A DNA stretch of 64,000 nt from Myxococcota bacterium (GTDB taxonomy: Bacteria > Myxococcota_A > Bradymonadia > UBA7976 > UBA1532), in assembly GCA_023150895.1 (NCBI GenBank), contig JAKLJY010000023.1, forward strand, positions 17,485 through 81,484, in the 5' to 3' direction. Shown here piece after piece: positions 26,889 to 35,873 of the stretch (within the stretch, counting starts at the first letter, position 1; each line of letters begins with the position of its first letter). The notes beneath the pieces are model-generated. The model saw only the letters and a list, made by a program, of their open reading frames with translations, was not told the DNA's origin and ran no database searches. The position numbers and the translations under genes were made by a program.

Positions 26889-27666
26889 GCCGGACGCGCT
26901 CGTCCTCGGCGAACAGCGCTGCGTCCCGCGCAAAGGCCTGCGCAGACCGCAGCATCCGCCGGCGCGTCTGGAGCTGCCCGAGCCGCTCGACGAGGGCCTC
27001 GAGTTGCTTGCGGACGTGATCGGCGTGGTCGCGTGTCTCGTCGGCGAGCGCCTCGGCTTCCCCGGGCCCGACGCGCGCCGGATCGACGGCCGGTAGCCGA
27101 ACGGGGTCGGTGCGCGTGAGATCCGCCCTGGCCGCCGCGCCATCTCCAAGGCGCGTCCGCTCGGTGACGAGCGACCGGAGGGCCTCGAAGCGCTGCGCGC
27201 GCGTCGCGGCGTCTCCCTGTGCGAGCCCGGCCCGCAGGCGGGCCATCTCGGCATCGAGCAGGCTGATGTGGCCGATCCGGGCGTCGGCCGCGACCCGCTC
27301 CGCGTCCGCGAGCTGCCGGTCGAGCTGCGCAATCTGCCCGACGAGCGCCTGGTGCTGCTTCAGGCGCGCGTCGAGCGCCGCACGTTCCGCCGTGGGCAGC
27401 AGGCCGGGGTTTGCGGAGGCCTTGCGGCGCGTGATCTCGTCGGCGAGGGCCTCGCTCTGCGCGGCGAGCGCCGCACGGGAGGTCCGCAGCGCGGCGAGCG
27501 CCGATGCGGCGCGTTCGGCCTCGCTTCGAGCGGCGGCGACGGCGGCGCCCGCGTCGGCCGCGCCCTGTGCATGACTCGCCGTCGGCGCGCCGATCGCGAA
27601 CAGCGCCGTCAGCGCCAGGGGCAGTCGCCACGCGGCGCGCGGCATATCGGTGGACAAACGGGACAT
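26749..27666 (-). CDS. Exported coiled-coil protein, 5' part of a probable frameshifted gene
   Basis: This frame encodes 305 residues: a signal peptide (ending ASHAQG, start at 27666 or at the ATG at 27645) followed by long Ala/Arg/Glu-rich coiled coils (AAARSEAERAASALAALRTS, RQLADAERVAADARIGHISL) to about residue 270. The last 15-20 residues before the stop at 26749 (RFQWRRGRLR) are unlike the rest, while another frame becomes protein-like at the same place. I read this as one gene broken by a one-base insertion (or two-base loss) near 26775-26830. Function unknown; a periplasmic coiled-coil partner of the barrel encoded downstream is inferred. Confidence 0.62.
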   Translation of the reverse strand: MSRLSTDMPRAAWRLPLALTALFAIGAPTASHAQGAADAGAAVAAARSEAERAASALAALRTSRAALAAQSEALADEITRRKASANPGLLPTAERAALDARLKQHQALVGQIAQLDRQLADAERVAADARIGHISLLDAEMARLRAGLAQGDAATRAQRFEALRSLVTERTRLGDGAAARADLTRTDPVRLPAVDPARVGPGEAEALADETRDHADHVRKQLEALVERLGQLQTRRRMLRSAQAFARDAALFAEDERVRRVVSARADTAAAGDARSVGGATVSLGGERPTAGGGGRFQWRRGRLR

Positions 27667-27747
27667 CAGCCCCGAATCTAGCAAGGTCCGGGCCAGCGGA
27701 AAATCCCGCACACCACCGGTCGTTCTTTCGCCACAGCCACCAATTTC

Positions 27748-27766
27748 CGAGGCGTCGACCGCCTCG
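27748..27766. promoter_or_regulatory. Inverted repeat in a divergent gap
   Basis: CGAGGCG (27748-27754) and CGCCTCG (27760-27766) form a 7-bp inverted repeat around TCGAC. It lies 15 bases before the GTG start of the DHH-like gene, within the 114-base divergent gap. It could be an operator or an RNA hairpin affecting translation; there is no further support. Confidence 0.25.
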
Positions 27767-27780
27767 ACCCGCGGATTTTC

Positions 27781-28800
27781 GTGACGCCCAACGACGCGCG
27801 CGCCCCCCTGCCTCCGGACCTCGTCATCGCCCATACCAACGACTACTCGACGGCCTGTCGGTTGCGCGACGACGGCTACGAACCCATCGAATGTGCCTTC
27901 GGGCAACACGGTTCGGTGCTCGGTCGCTACGCCCTCGACCATCACGGCACGGAGAGTCACCGGGAGGGCGTCGCACTGCGTGCGTGTCGGGACCTGTACG
28001 GGGCCTGTCGCAAGGACCGGCGGTTCGTGGTCACCGGCACCCCGGACGCGGACGCGGTCCTCGCCATCGTCGCCCTCGCCGGCCTCGTGTCGAAAGGGGC
28101 GCTGTCGGAGACGTTCTACCGTCTCGTCGACCGACAGGACGTCGATCCGATCGGGCTCGACCTCTTCGAGGTTTCCGGGGGCCCCGAGCTCGCGTGGTTC
28201 AATCAGCGTCCGGAGCTCCATCCGACGGAGGCCGGCTTCCGGCGCGCCCTCGCGGACATGGTCCATCTGCTGACCGACGGCGTCCCGAACGCCGAGCTCG
28301 ATCGGACCCTCGCCTCGGACCGCAACCGTCGGAAGCGCGCGGTGGAAGGGATCATCGCGCTGTATGGCTGGTCCGGTGTCCGCCAGACGCCGCCGGGCAA
28401 CCCCGAGCTCTCCCCGGTCCGCCGCGGCGTGGATGTCCTCGCGGCGCCGGCCGCCGTGCTCGTGGTGCAAAGCACGGTGTGGGGATTCGACGTGTGGTAT
28501 CGCCTGGCTCCGGTGGTGGTCAGCTACGCCCAGCGGCAGGCCAAGGTGACGGTCGGCTGCCCCGACAAGGAGACGGCGGAGCTGCTCTTCGGCCCGGGCG
28601 GCCTGATGGCCGTCTGGCCGTTGCTCGGGGTCGGTTGGGGCGGCCGGGAGTCGGTCGGCGGGAGCCCGCGTGGGGTCCGCCTGGCGCTCACGGACACGGA
28701 GGATACGGCGCGCAGCGTCCTGGCCTGCCTCGCAGAGCGTTCGGTGCGGGGGGGTGAGTCTTCTCAGCCCGGGGTGGGTCGCGAGCGCCCCTCGCGTTGA
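27781..28800 (+). CDS. Putative DHH-motif protein of unknown function
   Basis: A 339-residue cytoplasmic protein starting at a GTG without a good Shine-Dalgarno. It shows a YALDHHGTESHREG motif (about 52-65) and a TGTPDADAVLAIVALAG motif (about 86-102), which recall the metal-binding motifs of DHH phosphoesterases. However, their order differs from the usual DxD-then-DHH, so this may be a divergent or rearranged member. Histidines and Asp later (FYRLVDRQDVDPIGLDLFEV) could complete a metal site. It lies 31 bases before cheA on the same strand and could share its transcript, but a chemotaxis role is not implied. Confidence 0.62.
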   Translation: MTPNDARAPLPPDLVIAHTNDYSTACRLRDDGYEPIECAFGQHGSVLGRYALDHHGTESHREGVALRACRDLYGACRKDRRFVVTGTPDADAVLAIVALAGLVSKGALSETFYRLVDRQDVDPIGLDLFEVSGGPELAWFNQRPELHPTEAGFRRALADMVHLLTDGVPNAELDRTLASDRNRRKRAVEGIIALYGWSGVRQTPPGNPELSPVRRGVDVLAAPAAVLVVQSTVWGFDVWYRLAPVVVSYAQRQAKVTVGCPDKETAELLFGPGGLMAVWPLLGVGWGGRESVGGSPRGVRLALTDTEDTARSVLACLAERSVRGGESSQPGVGRERPSR

Positions 28801-28831
28801 CGGTGCGCCGCCCGACGCCGATTCGCGGTGC

Positions 28832-31000
28832 ATGAGTACCGCCGCCTTCGACCGACTGCTCTCCGAAACCGAAACCGCCCTCGCCCTGGGCCGCTCCCTG
28901 GACGATCTCGACGCGCTCTTCGGCACCCTCGTCCAACGCGCGATGGAGCTGCCCGGCATCGGGGCCGACATGGCTCAGCTCGTCGCCGCCGCGTGGTCGC
29001 TTTGCCCGCATCTCGCGGACCGCGCGGCCGCACAACGCACGTTCGACGATCTGACCTCGGCCATGCGAAGCCTCCTGGCCGGCGGACGTGCCGAGGTCGA
29101 GCGCCTCGTCGAGGCCGCCCGGGCCGCGTCCGGCGACGTCGCGCCCGCGGACGCCGAGGTCGAGCAGGCCGGTACGAACGCCCCGGCCGACGGCATCCCG
29201 ACGTTCGATGACGGTGACCGGCAGCTCGTCTCCGAGTTCATCCTCGAGTCGACCGAGAGCATGGATACGGCCGAGCAATCGATGCTGCGGCTCGAGGACC
29301 ATGCCGACATCAAGGAGCACCTCGACGGTACCTTCCGCGCCTTTCACTCCGTCAAGGGCGTCGCCGGCTTCCTGCGCCTGACGACCGTGACCGAACTGGC
29401 CCACGCCATCGAGTCGCTGATGGATCGGGCGCGCAAGGGCGAATTCACCCCGGACGAGGTCTTCGTCGACATCGTCCTGCGTGGGATCGACCGCATCCGT
29501 CAGATGCTCGCCTGGCTCGAGCCGCTGTCGCAGGCGAAACCAGCCGCCGGCCCGTGCCCGCCCCAGGCCGATCTCGTCCGCGCCGCGCTCGACTATCGAC
29601 CCGGTTCGCGCACGATCGTCGCGCCGGCGCCGGAGACCCCGGCCGCCGATCTCGGCGCCGCGCCGTTCGAGGCCCCCGCCGCCCCCGCGCCGAGCGATCT
29701 TCCCGCGGAGCCCGTACCGACCGCACCCGCGCCGCCCCCACCCGAGGCCTTCGCCGCGCCCGCGCCGGCCGCGGAGGCCACGCGTGGACCGGAGACGGCC
29801 CGCCGCGTCGTCGCGCCCCAGGTCAAGGTCGACACCGAGAAGCTCGACGCCCTCGTGGACCTCGTCGGCGAGCTGCTGATCGTCCAGAGCATGGTCGTCG
29901 CCGATCCGGAGGTCGCCAAACTCCAGTCACAAGGATTCGCGCGAAATCTGTCGCAGCTCGTCCGGATCTCCAAGGACCTGCAGCGGACTGCGATGGCGAT
30001 GCGCACCGTGCCCATCGGCGGGCTCTTCGAGAAGATGAACCGCGTCGCTCGCGAGGCCGGCAAGGCCACCGGGAAGCACGTCAATCTCCTGATCGAAGGG
30101 GGCGACACCGAGCTCGACCGGACCGTGGTCGAGGTCCTCCACGACCCGCTCGTGCACATGATCCGCAATGCGGTCGATCACGGCATCGAGGCCCCCGAAG
30201 GACGCCGCGAAGCCGGCAAGCCCGACGATGGTGTCGTGAAGCTGAGCGCGCGGCACGAAGGGGGCCAGATCGTCGTGGAGATCCGCGACGACGGGAAGGG
30301 GCTGAACGCCGAGAAGCTCATCAACCGCGCACGCGAGCGGGGCCTCATCGGCCCGAACGACCAGCTCACCGAGCAGCAGGCGTTCCAGATCATCTTCGCC
30401 CCGGGCTTCTCGATGGCTGCCAAGGTGACCGACATTTCCGGTCGTGGCGTCGGCATGGACGTGGTGAAGACGAACGTCGAGCGGGTGCGCGGACGGGTCG
30501 AGGTCGACTCGCAGCTCGGCCACGGGAGCGTGTTCCGGATCCGCCTGCCACTGACGCTGGCCATCATCGACGGGCTCGTCGTCCGGGTCGGTGACGAGCG
30601 ATACATCCTGCCGACGGAGTGGGCCCGGGAGGCCATTCGTCCGCAGCCCGAAGACATCTCCAGCGTGTTCGGCGCAGGCGACATGCTCAACGTGCGCGGT
30701 CAGCTCGTCCGGCTCGTGCGACTCGGCGACGTCTTCGGCGTCGAGGGTGCGCAGCGTCGCGCCGAAAAGGGCCTCGTCGTCCTCGTCGAGGGGATGGGGC
30801 AGCGTCGCGGGTTGGTCGTCGACGAGCTCCTCGGCCGCCAGGAGGTGGTCATCAAGAGCCTCGGCGAGTCTCTCGGCAAGATCTCGGGCGTCGCCGGCGG
30901 CGCCATCCTGGGTGACGGCCGCGTCGGTCTCATTCTCGACGTCCGCGACGTCCTCTCCCTTCAGGAAGGCGTCGCCGTCGACGGCGAGCGGGCCGCCTGA
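28832..31000 (+). CDS. cheA: Chemotaxis histidine kinase CheA
   Basis: CheA autophosphorylates in response to receptor signals and passes phosphate to CheY and CheB. The 722-residue protein has an unusual N-terminal helical extension (1-125) and an HPt domain with phospho-acceptor His172 in [11 protein letters not shown] Pro/Ala-rich linker (about 230-320) follows, then the dimerisation helix region near [20 protein letters not shown], the kinase boxes ([43 protein letters not shown]) and a C-terminal CheW-like domain (about 580-715). No separate CheY-binding P2 domain is evident. The start at 28832 gives a plausible N-terminus. First gene of cheA-mcp-cheW-cheB. Confidence 0.94.
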   Translation: MSTAAFDRLLSETETALALGRSLDDLDALFGTLVQRAMELPGIGADMAQLVAAAWSLCPHLADRAAAQRTFDDLTSAMRSLLAGGRAEVERLVEAARAASGDVAPADAEVEQAGTNAPADGIPTFDDGDRQLVSEFILESTESMDTAEQSMLRLEDHADIKEHLDGTFRAFHSVKGVAGFLRLTTVTELAHAIESLMDRARKGEFTPDEVFVDIVLRGIDRIRQMLAWLEPLSQAKPAAGPCPPQADLVRAALDYRPGSRTIVAPAPETPAADLGAAPFEAPAAPAPSDLPAEPVPTAPAPPPPEAFAAPAPAAEATRGPETARRVVAPQVKVDTEKLDALVDLVGELLIVQSMVVADPEVAKLQSQGFARNLSQLVRISKDLQRTAMAMRTVPIGGLFEKMNRVAREAGKATGKHVNLLIEGGDTELDRTVVEVLHDPLVHMIRNAVDHGIEAPEGRREAGKPDDGVVKLSARHEGGQIVVEIRDDGKGLNAEKLINRARERGLIGPNDQLTEQQAFQIIFAPGFSMAAKVTDISGRGVGMDVVKTNVERVRGRVEVDSQLGHGSVFRIRLPLTLAIIDGLVVRVGDERYILPTEWAREAIRPQPEDISSVFGAGDMLNVRGQLVRLVRLGDVFGVEGAQRRAEKGLVVLVEGMGQRRGLVVDELLGRQEVVIKSLGESLGKISGVAGGAILGDGRVGLILDVRDVLSLQEGVAVDGERAA

Positions 31001-31038
31001 ACATCGTCGCACCGCAGGACCATCCGTCGGGGACCCCC

Positions 31039-32607
31039 ATGAAGCTCGGATTCCAAGGCAGACTGATGATGGCGGCCGCAGGGGCCGGGGTCCTCACGGC
31101 CGGCCTCGGGGTGGTCGGGCTGCACACGGCGCGCGGTCTCGATGAGCGCGCGACGCGTCTCTATCATGCCTACACCGCCCCCCTCGTCGACCTGGCGGCG
31201 CTGCCGGCGGCCGTCGAGGCGGTCGGACGGGCGGCTGCCGGGAGCCCACGGACGCAGGGGACGGTCGGGTCCGAGACGGAGCGCGCCGCGTTGGACGCCG
31301 CTCGCGCCGCCCTGGCAAGCCGCCGGACGTCCCTGGCCGGCGGACCCGTCGACGAAGGGGAAGCCCCGCTGCGGGCGCGGACCCTCGCGGCGCTGAGCGC
31401 TTTCGAAGCAGCCGTCGAGGCCGCGCCGCTGGCCGACCACTCGGCGTCCATCGCGGCCGTTCACGCCGCCGTCGTGCCCTGGATCGCGGCGAAGGCGACC
31501 GGCGCCGAGTCGCTGGACGCCGATGGCGACGCCGCCTTCGTTCGCGGGCGCTGGCTCACGATCGGCGCGGCCATCTCGGCCGTCCTCGGGTTGCTCGCGT
31601 TGGCGCTCTTCGCCAGCCGTCGCTTCGCCCGATATCTGGGTGCGGGCATCGATGCCCTCGGGCAGCACGTCGAGTCCCTGCGAGACACGGCCGAGCAGGT
31701 CAACGGCGCGAGCAGCAGCCTCGCCGCGGGTGCCTCCCGACAAGCGGCCGCCCTGCAGGAGACCTCCGCCGCGCTCGAGGAGATCGCCTCGATGACCCGG
31801 AAGAACGCCGAAAACGCCACCGAAGCGAAGGGCCTCGCTGCCCAGACACGCCAGGCCGCGGAAGACGGCGGCACCGGGATGGTCGAGCTGAGTCGGGCCA
31901 TGGAAGAGATCGCCCGTTCGGGTCAGGAGATTGTCGAGATCATCTCCGTGATCGACGACATCGCGTTCCAGACCAACATTCTCGCGCTGAACGCGGCGGT
32001 CGAGGCCGCCCGGGCCGGCGAGGCCGGTATGGGGTTCGCCGTCGTCGCCGATGAGGTCCGGATGCTCGCCCGCCGGAGCGCCGAGGCGGCCCAGAACACC
32101 ACCAGCCGGGTCCGCGCCTCGGCCGAACACGGCCGCGTCGGCCTCGAGCTCGCCCGTCGCATGTCGATGGCCTTTCAGCAGATCGTCGACCGCGCGCGGG
32201 CGACCGACGAGCTCGTCGCCGAGATTCAGACGTCGTCCCAGGAGCAGTCCAGCGGCATCGACCAGACGCACCGCGCCGTCGCCGAGATGGATCACATCGT
32301 CCAGCAGACGGCTGCGGCGGCGGAGCAGGCCGCGTCGGCGTCGGCCGGTCTCGTTGATCAGGCGGGCGATCTCGAGACCGTGTCTGCCGACCTCGACGCC
32401 ATCCTCGACGGCGGGGCCCGCTCGCGGCCCGATGGCGGACCCGCACGGACACGCCAGCGGGCGTCGACTCGACGTCCACGACCTTCGACCGGCGCCGTCG
32501 GCATGGCGTCGGTCCGACGGACGGCCGCCGACCGGCGGCCCCGATCGAGCCCCCACAGCGCACGCTCGGCCCTGCCCTTGCCGACGGACGAAGTGGCCGT
32601 CCCCTGA
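31039..32607 (+). CDS. Methyl-accepting chemotaxis protein
   Basis: A 522-residue receptor. TM1 (about 8-30) and TM2 (about 173-195) flank an Ala-rich helical periplasmic domain of about 140 residues, the size of a four-helix-bundle sensor. The cytoplasmic part has methylation-helix regions and the strongly conserved hairpin tip [20 protein letters not shown] (around residue 310), where CheA and CheW dock. The C-terminal tail (from about 465) is Arg/Pro-rich and carries no NWETF-like CheR-docking peptide. It lies between cheA and cheW and presumably feeds this CheA. Confidence 0.95.
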   Translation: MKLGFQGRLMMAAAGAGVLTAGLGVVGLHTARGLDERATRLYHAYTAPLVDLAALPAAVEAVGRAAAGSPRTQGTVGSETERAALDAARAALASRRTSLAGGPVDEGEAPLRARTLAALSAFEAAVEAAPLADHSASIAAVHAAVVPWIAAKATGAESLDADGDAAFVRGRWLTIGAAISAVLGLLALALFASRRFARYLGAGIDALGQHVESLRDTAEQVNGASSSLAAGASRQAAALQETSAALEEIASMTRKNAENATEAKGLAAQTRQAAEDGGTGMVELSRAMEEIARSGQEIVEIISVIDDIAFQTNILALNAAVEAARAGEAGMGFAVVADEVRMLARRSAEAAQNTTSRVRASAEHGRVGLELARRMSMAFQQIVDRARATDELVAEIQTSSQEQSSGIDQTHRAVAEMDHIVQQTAAAAEQAASASAGLVDQAGDLETVSADLDAILDGGARSRPDGGPARTRQRASTRRPRPSTGAVGMASVRRTAADRRPRSSPHSARSALPLPTDEVAVP

Positions 32608-32679
32608 ACGGGGCGGCGAAGACGCCGCCCAAGCCCTCGGAGCCCGAGACCGGCCCCCCCCGAAACGTGGAGAAGGAAG

Positions 32680-33183
32680 ATGCAAATGGAATCGACAGTC
32701 GGTGAGAGCGTTCGTCGTCAGACGGCCCGCGCGGATGGCAAGTATCTCTCGTTCGCCCTCGGCGAGGAGGAGTACGGCATCCCCGTCCTCTGCGTGCGGG
32801 AGATTGTCGGCGTGATGCCCATCACGCGCATCCCCAACCTCTCCCCCTACGTCGTCGGTGTCATCAATCTCCGGGGCAAGGTGGTCCCGGTCGTCGACCT
32901 CCGCCAGAAGCTCGGGATGCCGCCGATCGAGTACACGCGCCGGACCTGCATCGTGGTCATCCGGCCGACGCCGACGTCGATGCTGGGGCTGCTCGTCGAC
33001 TCGGTTCTCGAGGTCATGCAGCCGAGCCAGGAGGAGATCGATCGGACCCCCGGCGTCTGCTCGCAGGAGCGGGGCGTGACGGGCGTCGCCAAGGTCCGCG
33101 GCAAGGTCAAGGTGTTGCTCGACGTCAGCGCCGTGCTTCGTGAGGACCTCTCCGGGCTCCGGGACCTGCTCGGCGAGACCTGA
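32680..33183 (+). CDS. cheW: Chemotaxis adaptor CheW
   Basis: CheW links receptors to CheA. The 167-residue protein is a single CheW domain: KYLSFALGEEEYGIPVLCVREIVG (about 22-45), RIPNLSPYVVGVINLRGKVVPVVDLR (about 51-76) and the later LLVDSVLEVM and KVKVLLDVSAVL motifs. A strong GGAGAAGGA Shine-Dalgarno lies just before the ATG. The 72-base gap after the receptor gene shows only this ribosome site. Length is normal. Confidence 0.95.
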   Translation: MQMESTVGESVRRQTARADGKYLSFALGEEEYGIPVLCVREIVGVMPITRIPNLSPYVVGVINLRGKVVPVVDLRQKLGMPPIEYTRRTCIVVIRPTPTSMLGLLVDSVLEVMQPSQEEIDRTPGVCSQERGVTGVAKVRGKVKVLLDVSAVLREDLSGLRDLLGET

Positions 33184-33232
33184 TGCGTCCAGTGCGTTGC
33201 CGATGTCGCCCATGCCGGAAGGCGGTGGATCC

Positions 33233-34555
33233 ATGATCGCACGACAGAACCAGCGGCTCCCCGCCCCGAGCAATGCCACCCGCCGCCCGATCCGCGTCCT
33301 GGTGGTCGACGACTCGGCCATCGTCCGCAAGCTCGTCCGTGAGGCCCTCGAGCGGGCCGGTGACATCGAGGTCGTCGGGGTCGCCCCCGATCCCGTCATC
33401 GCCCGCGACAAGCTCATTGCGCTGAAGCCGGACGTGATGACGCTCGACGTCGAGATGCCCAAGCTCGACGGGATCTCGTTTCTCAAGGCCGTGATGGCAC
33501 ACCAGCCGCTGCCCGTGATCATTCTGAGCTCGATTACGCAGGAGGGCAGTGCCAAGGCGCTCGAGGCGCTCAGCGCCGGCGCCATCGACGTCCTTGCCAA
33601 GCCGGGGACGGCCTACAGCGTCGGTGACCTGGAGAACACGATCGTCGAGCGGGTGCGGGCGGCCGGACGCGCCAGCTTCCGACCGCGCGCCATCGGCGGC
33701 GCTCCCCTGCGACCGCAAAGCACACCCGCGCCCGCGCTCGGCGGGGCGCGTGGCCCGTCGGGGACGGCGCCGTGGCCGCTCGAAGCGCCCCGGAGCCCGT
33801 CACCGCCCCGGCTCCCCTCGGCCCCCACGCCGGCGCCCGCCCCCCGGATGGCCCAAGCGGCCGCCGGGCCGGCACCCCACCCGCTCGGCGACGCCCGCGC
33901 GACCCCCGCACCGATGACGCCGCGCCCGCTGCGATCGCCCGCTCCGCCGCAGCCGGCCTCGCAGCCCAACGTGCACTTCGCGCCCGGGCAGCTCGTCGCC
34001 ATCGGCGCCAGCACCGGAGGCACGGAGGCCCTCGCGCAGGTGATCGCCCGACTGCCTTCGAACTGTCCGCCGACCGTCGTCGTGCAGCACATCCACCCCG
34101 CATTCGTCGCGTCGTTCGCGGCCCGGCTCGATGCGAACGCCAAGGTCACCGTGAAGGTGGCGGTCGATGGCGAGCGACTCGAGGCCGGCCAGGTCCGGCT
34201 CGCCCCCGGTGACGTCCACCTGGTCGTGGAGCGTGCGGGCCTCGGCTACCGGACGGTGCTCCGCAATGGGCCGAAGGTGTGCCACCAGCGTCCCGCGGCC
34301 GACGTTCTGATGCACTCCGTCGCCGCCGCCGCCAAGGGCGCCGCGGTCGGGGTCATCCTCACCGGCATGGGGACGGACGGCGCCGAGGGCCTCCTGGCGA
34401 TGCGCCGGGCCGGTGCACGGACGGCGGCCCAGAACGAAGAGACGTGCGTCGTGTTCGGGATGCCGCGCGAAGCCCTCGCCAACGGGGCTGCCGAAGAGGC
34501 CGTCCCCCTCGACCGGATCGCCGGCCAGATCGTCGCGCTGCTCAAGAAGGCCTGA
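33233..34555 (+). CDS. cheB: Chemotaxis response regulator protein-glutamate methylesterase CheB
   Basis: CheB removes methyl groups from receptors or deamidates their glutamines when phosphorylated. The 440-residue protein has a receiver domain (about 20-140) with the acidic pocket VVDDS and phospho-acceptor Asp72 in MTLDVEMPKLDG. A long Pro/Ala/Arg-rich linker (about 145-245) is followed by a methylesterase domain with the catalytic Ser260 in GASTGGTEAL, a His in VVQHIHPAF and an Asp in TGMGTDGAEGL. The ATG at 33233 follows a GGAAGGCGGTGGA purine-rich site. The linker is longer than in enteric CheB. No cheR is seen. The last 14 bases overlap the convergent gene. Confidence 0.95.
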   Translation: MIARQNQRLPAPSNATRRPIRVLVVDDSAIVRKLVREALERAGDIEVVGVAPDPVIARDKLIALKPDVMTLDVEMPKLDGISFLKAVMAHQPLPVIILSSITQEGSAKALEALSAGAIDVLAKPGTAYSVGDLENTIVERVRAAGRASFRPRAIGGAPLRPQSTPAPALGGARGPSGTAPWPLEAPRSPSPPRLPSAPTPAPAPRMAQAAAGPAPHPLGDARATPAPMTPRPLRSPAPPQPASQPNVHFAPGQLVAIGASTGGTEALAQVIARLPSNCPPTVVVQHIHPAFVASFAARLDANAKVTVKVAVDGERLEAGQVRLAPGDVHLVVERAGLGYRTVLRNGPKVCHQRPAADVLMHSVAAAAKGAAVGVILTGMGTDGAEGLLAMRRAGARTAAQNEETCVVFGMPREALANGAAEEAVPLDRIAGQIVALLKKA

Positions 34556-35294
34556 CCTTGCCCCCGCGGCGCGGCGCGGCGCGTTCACCGGCGGACGGCG
34601 CGGGCAGCTCCTTCTTCACGATGAAGAGGTGGTTGAACCCGCGCAGGTAGAAGTTGTCCTCCTCGGCCGCCTTGTGCCAGTTGCCGAGCTTCAGCGACTT
34701 GTTGTGCCGTACGACACAGACGTGGTCGATGAGCCTGAAGTCGCTCGCGAGCATTTCGAGGCATCGGAGTCCGATGGGCACGAAGCCCTTCTTCTTGTTG
34801 AAGTAGTCGCAGATGTAGACGGCGAGGTAGCGGCGGTCCTTCAGCACCCGATGGGCCTCTCGGAACACCGCGCCGAGGGCGTCGAAGTACGCCTCGTCGG
34901 TCGCGTTGATGCGTCCGATGCAGCGCGGGTCGTCGCTGTACTTCACGTTGTCCGAGTAGGGCGGATCCATGAAAACGAAGTCGACCGAGCCACTCTCTTG
35001 GGGCAGCTCTCGGGCGTCGGCCGCGGTGATGTCGGCCCGGTACGGCGAGAGGTCGAAACCCCGGACGTTCCGCCCGAGGTCTCGCGCGACGTCGATCGTC
35101 GTGCCCGAGCCACAGAACGGATCCACCACGAGGTCCCCCGCCCGGGTGTATCGGGTCAGGAGATTCCAGACGACGTAGCTCGGCGTCGCCCCGACGTACC
35201 GGCTATCGCCCTGCTGGCCGACGCCGTAGTGCTGCGACGGATAGTCCCAGAGCGTGGTGGTCTGCAACGTCAGCGGCGGTTTCTTGAAGGTCAT
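34542..35294 (-). CDS. DNA-methyltransferase-like protein (DPPY family)
   Basis: A 250-residue SAM-dependent methyltransferase. Motif I is seen in VVDPFCGSGTTIDVARDLGR (about 54-73), followed by DLSPYRADI and the catalytic motif IV FMDPPYSDNV (about 109-118). Motif I before DPPY without a long inserted target-recognition domain differs from classic restriction-modification methyltransferases of the beta class, and no restriction gene is near. It could be an orphan adenine/cytosine-N4 methyltransferase or an RNA-modifying relative. It follows the NTAQ1-like gene by 15 bases, so it is probably the last gene of that unit. Confidence 0.78.
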   Translation of the reverse strand: MTFKKPPLTLQTTTLWDYPSQHYGVGQQGDSRYVGATPSYVVWNLLTRYTRAGDLVVDPFCGSGTTIDVARDLGRNVRGFDLSPYRADITAADARELPQESGSVDFVFMDPPYSDNVKYSDDPRCIGRINATDEAYFDALGAVFREAHRVLKDRRYLAVYICDYFNKKKGFVPIGLRCLEMLASDFRLIDHVCVVRHNKSLKLGNWHKAAEEDNFYLRGFNHLFIVKKELPAPSAGERAAPRRGGKVRPS

Positions 35295-35309
35295 GGATGC
35301 TCGATCGCG

Positions 35310-35873
35310 TCAGCGCGCCGACGTCGTCGCCAGCGCCTTCCTGAAGGTCTGAAGCTCCAGCCACGGTGGCAGGGGCGAAGGACCGAAGTCCAGAAACTGC
35401 GGCAGGGTGTTTCGCGCGCCGTCGGGCGCCACGATGGGCGGCCAGGTGGGCGGGGGCGCCCGAAACGCGCCCGTTTCGTCGCGCATGTGACTGCGATCAC
35501 TGGCAAAACGCGAGAGAAAGGTGTCCGCCGGGCAGCGCCGGAACTGCGGCCGGTACGCGACGGGCACGACGATCCCCGGGGGAAACGACGCGCGCAGCCA
35601 CCGCTCGGCCGGCAGGCGGTGGCCGACGAGGCAGTCGGGATCGCGGATCTCACCGGCGACGTGGACGACGACGTGGTAGTCCCAGATCACCGGTTCATCG
35701 GCGCGCACGGCCGCCCGCTGCGCCCACACCGCGCACGTCCGGCGCGGGTTGCTCACGAACACGACCTCCACCGGGCCGGGCTCGCCCGCCGCGAACGCGG
35801 CCCGCGCGAGATGCCAAGCGTTCTCTTCACAGTAGAACGGCTGCGGATTCGGGGGCAGGGCGGCCGCCGTCAT
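35310..35873 (-). CDS. Protein N-terminal glutamine amidohydrolase (NTAQ1 family)
   Basis: This family converts an N-terminal Gln of a protein to Glu, a step of the Arg/N-degron pathway in eukaryotes. The 187-residue product carries the family motifs in order: FYCEENAWHLA with nucleophile Cys15, VIWDYHVVVHV with His67, a RDPDC segment with Asp78 as the likely third catalytic residue, and the very characteristic RFASDRSHMRD followed by a Pro-rich loop (about 133-155). The spacing agrees with what I recall of human NTAQ1 (C28, H81, D97). The ATG at 35873 overlaps the upstream stop as ATGA. Presence in a bacterium, beside an RqcH-like gene, is unusual. Confidence 0.9.
   Translation of the reverse strand: MTAAALPPNPQPFYCEENAWHLARAAFAAGEPGPVEVVFVSNPRRTCAVWAQRAAVRADEPVIWDYHVVVHVAGEIRDPDCLVGHRLPAERWLRASFPPGIVVPVAYRPQFRRCPADTFLSRFASDRSHMRDETGAFRAPPPTWPPIVAPDGARNTLPQFLDFGPSPLPPWLELQTFRKALATTSAR

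Noticed and set aside
27781..28800. Calling the DHH-like gene recJ or nrnA
   Set aside because: Motif order and overall length do not fit these families, so only a tentative DHH-like label is used.
30961..33600. An 879-codon minus-strand open frame across the che genes
   Set aside because: It is antisense to the receptor, cheW and cheB, all of which carry unmistakable family motifs; the antisense translation has none.
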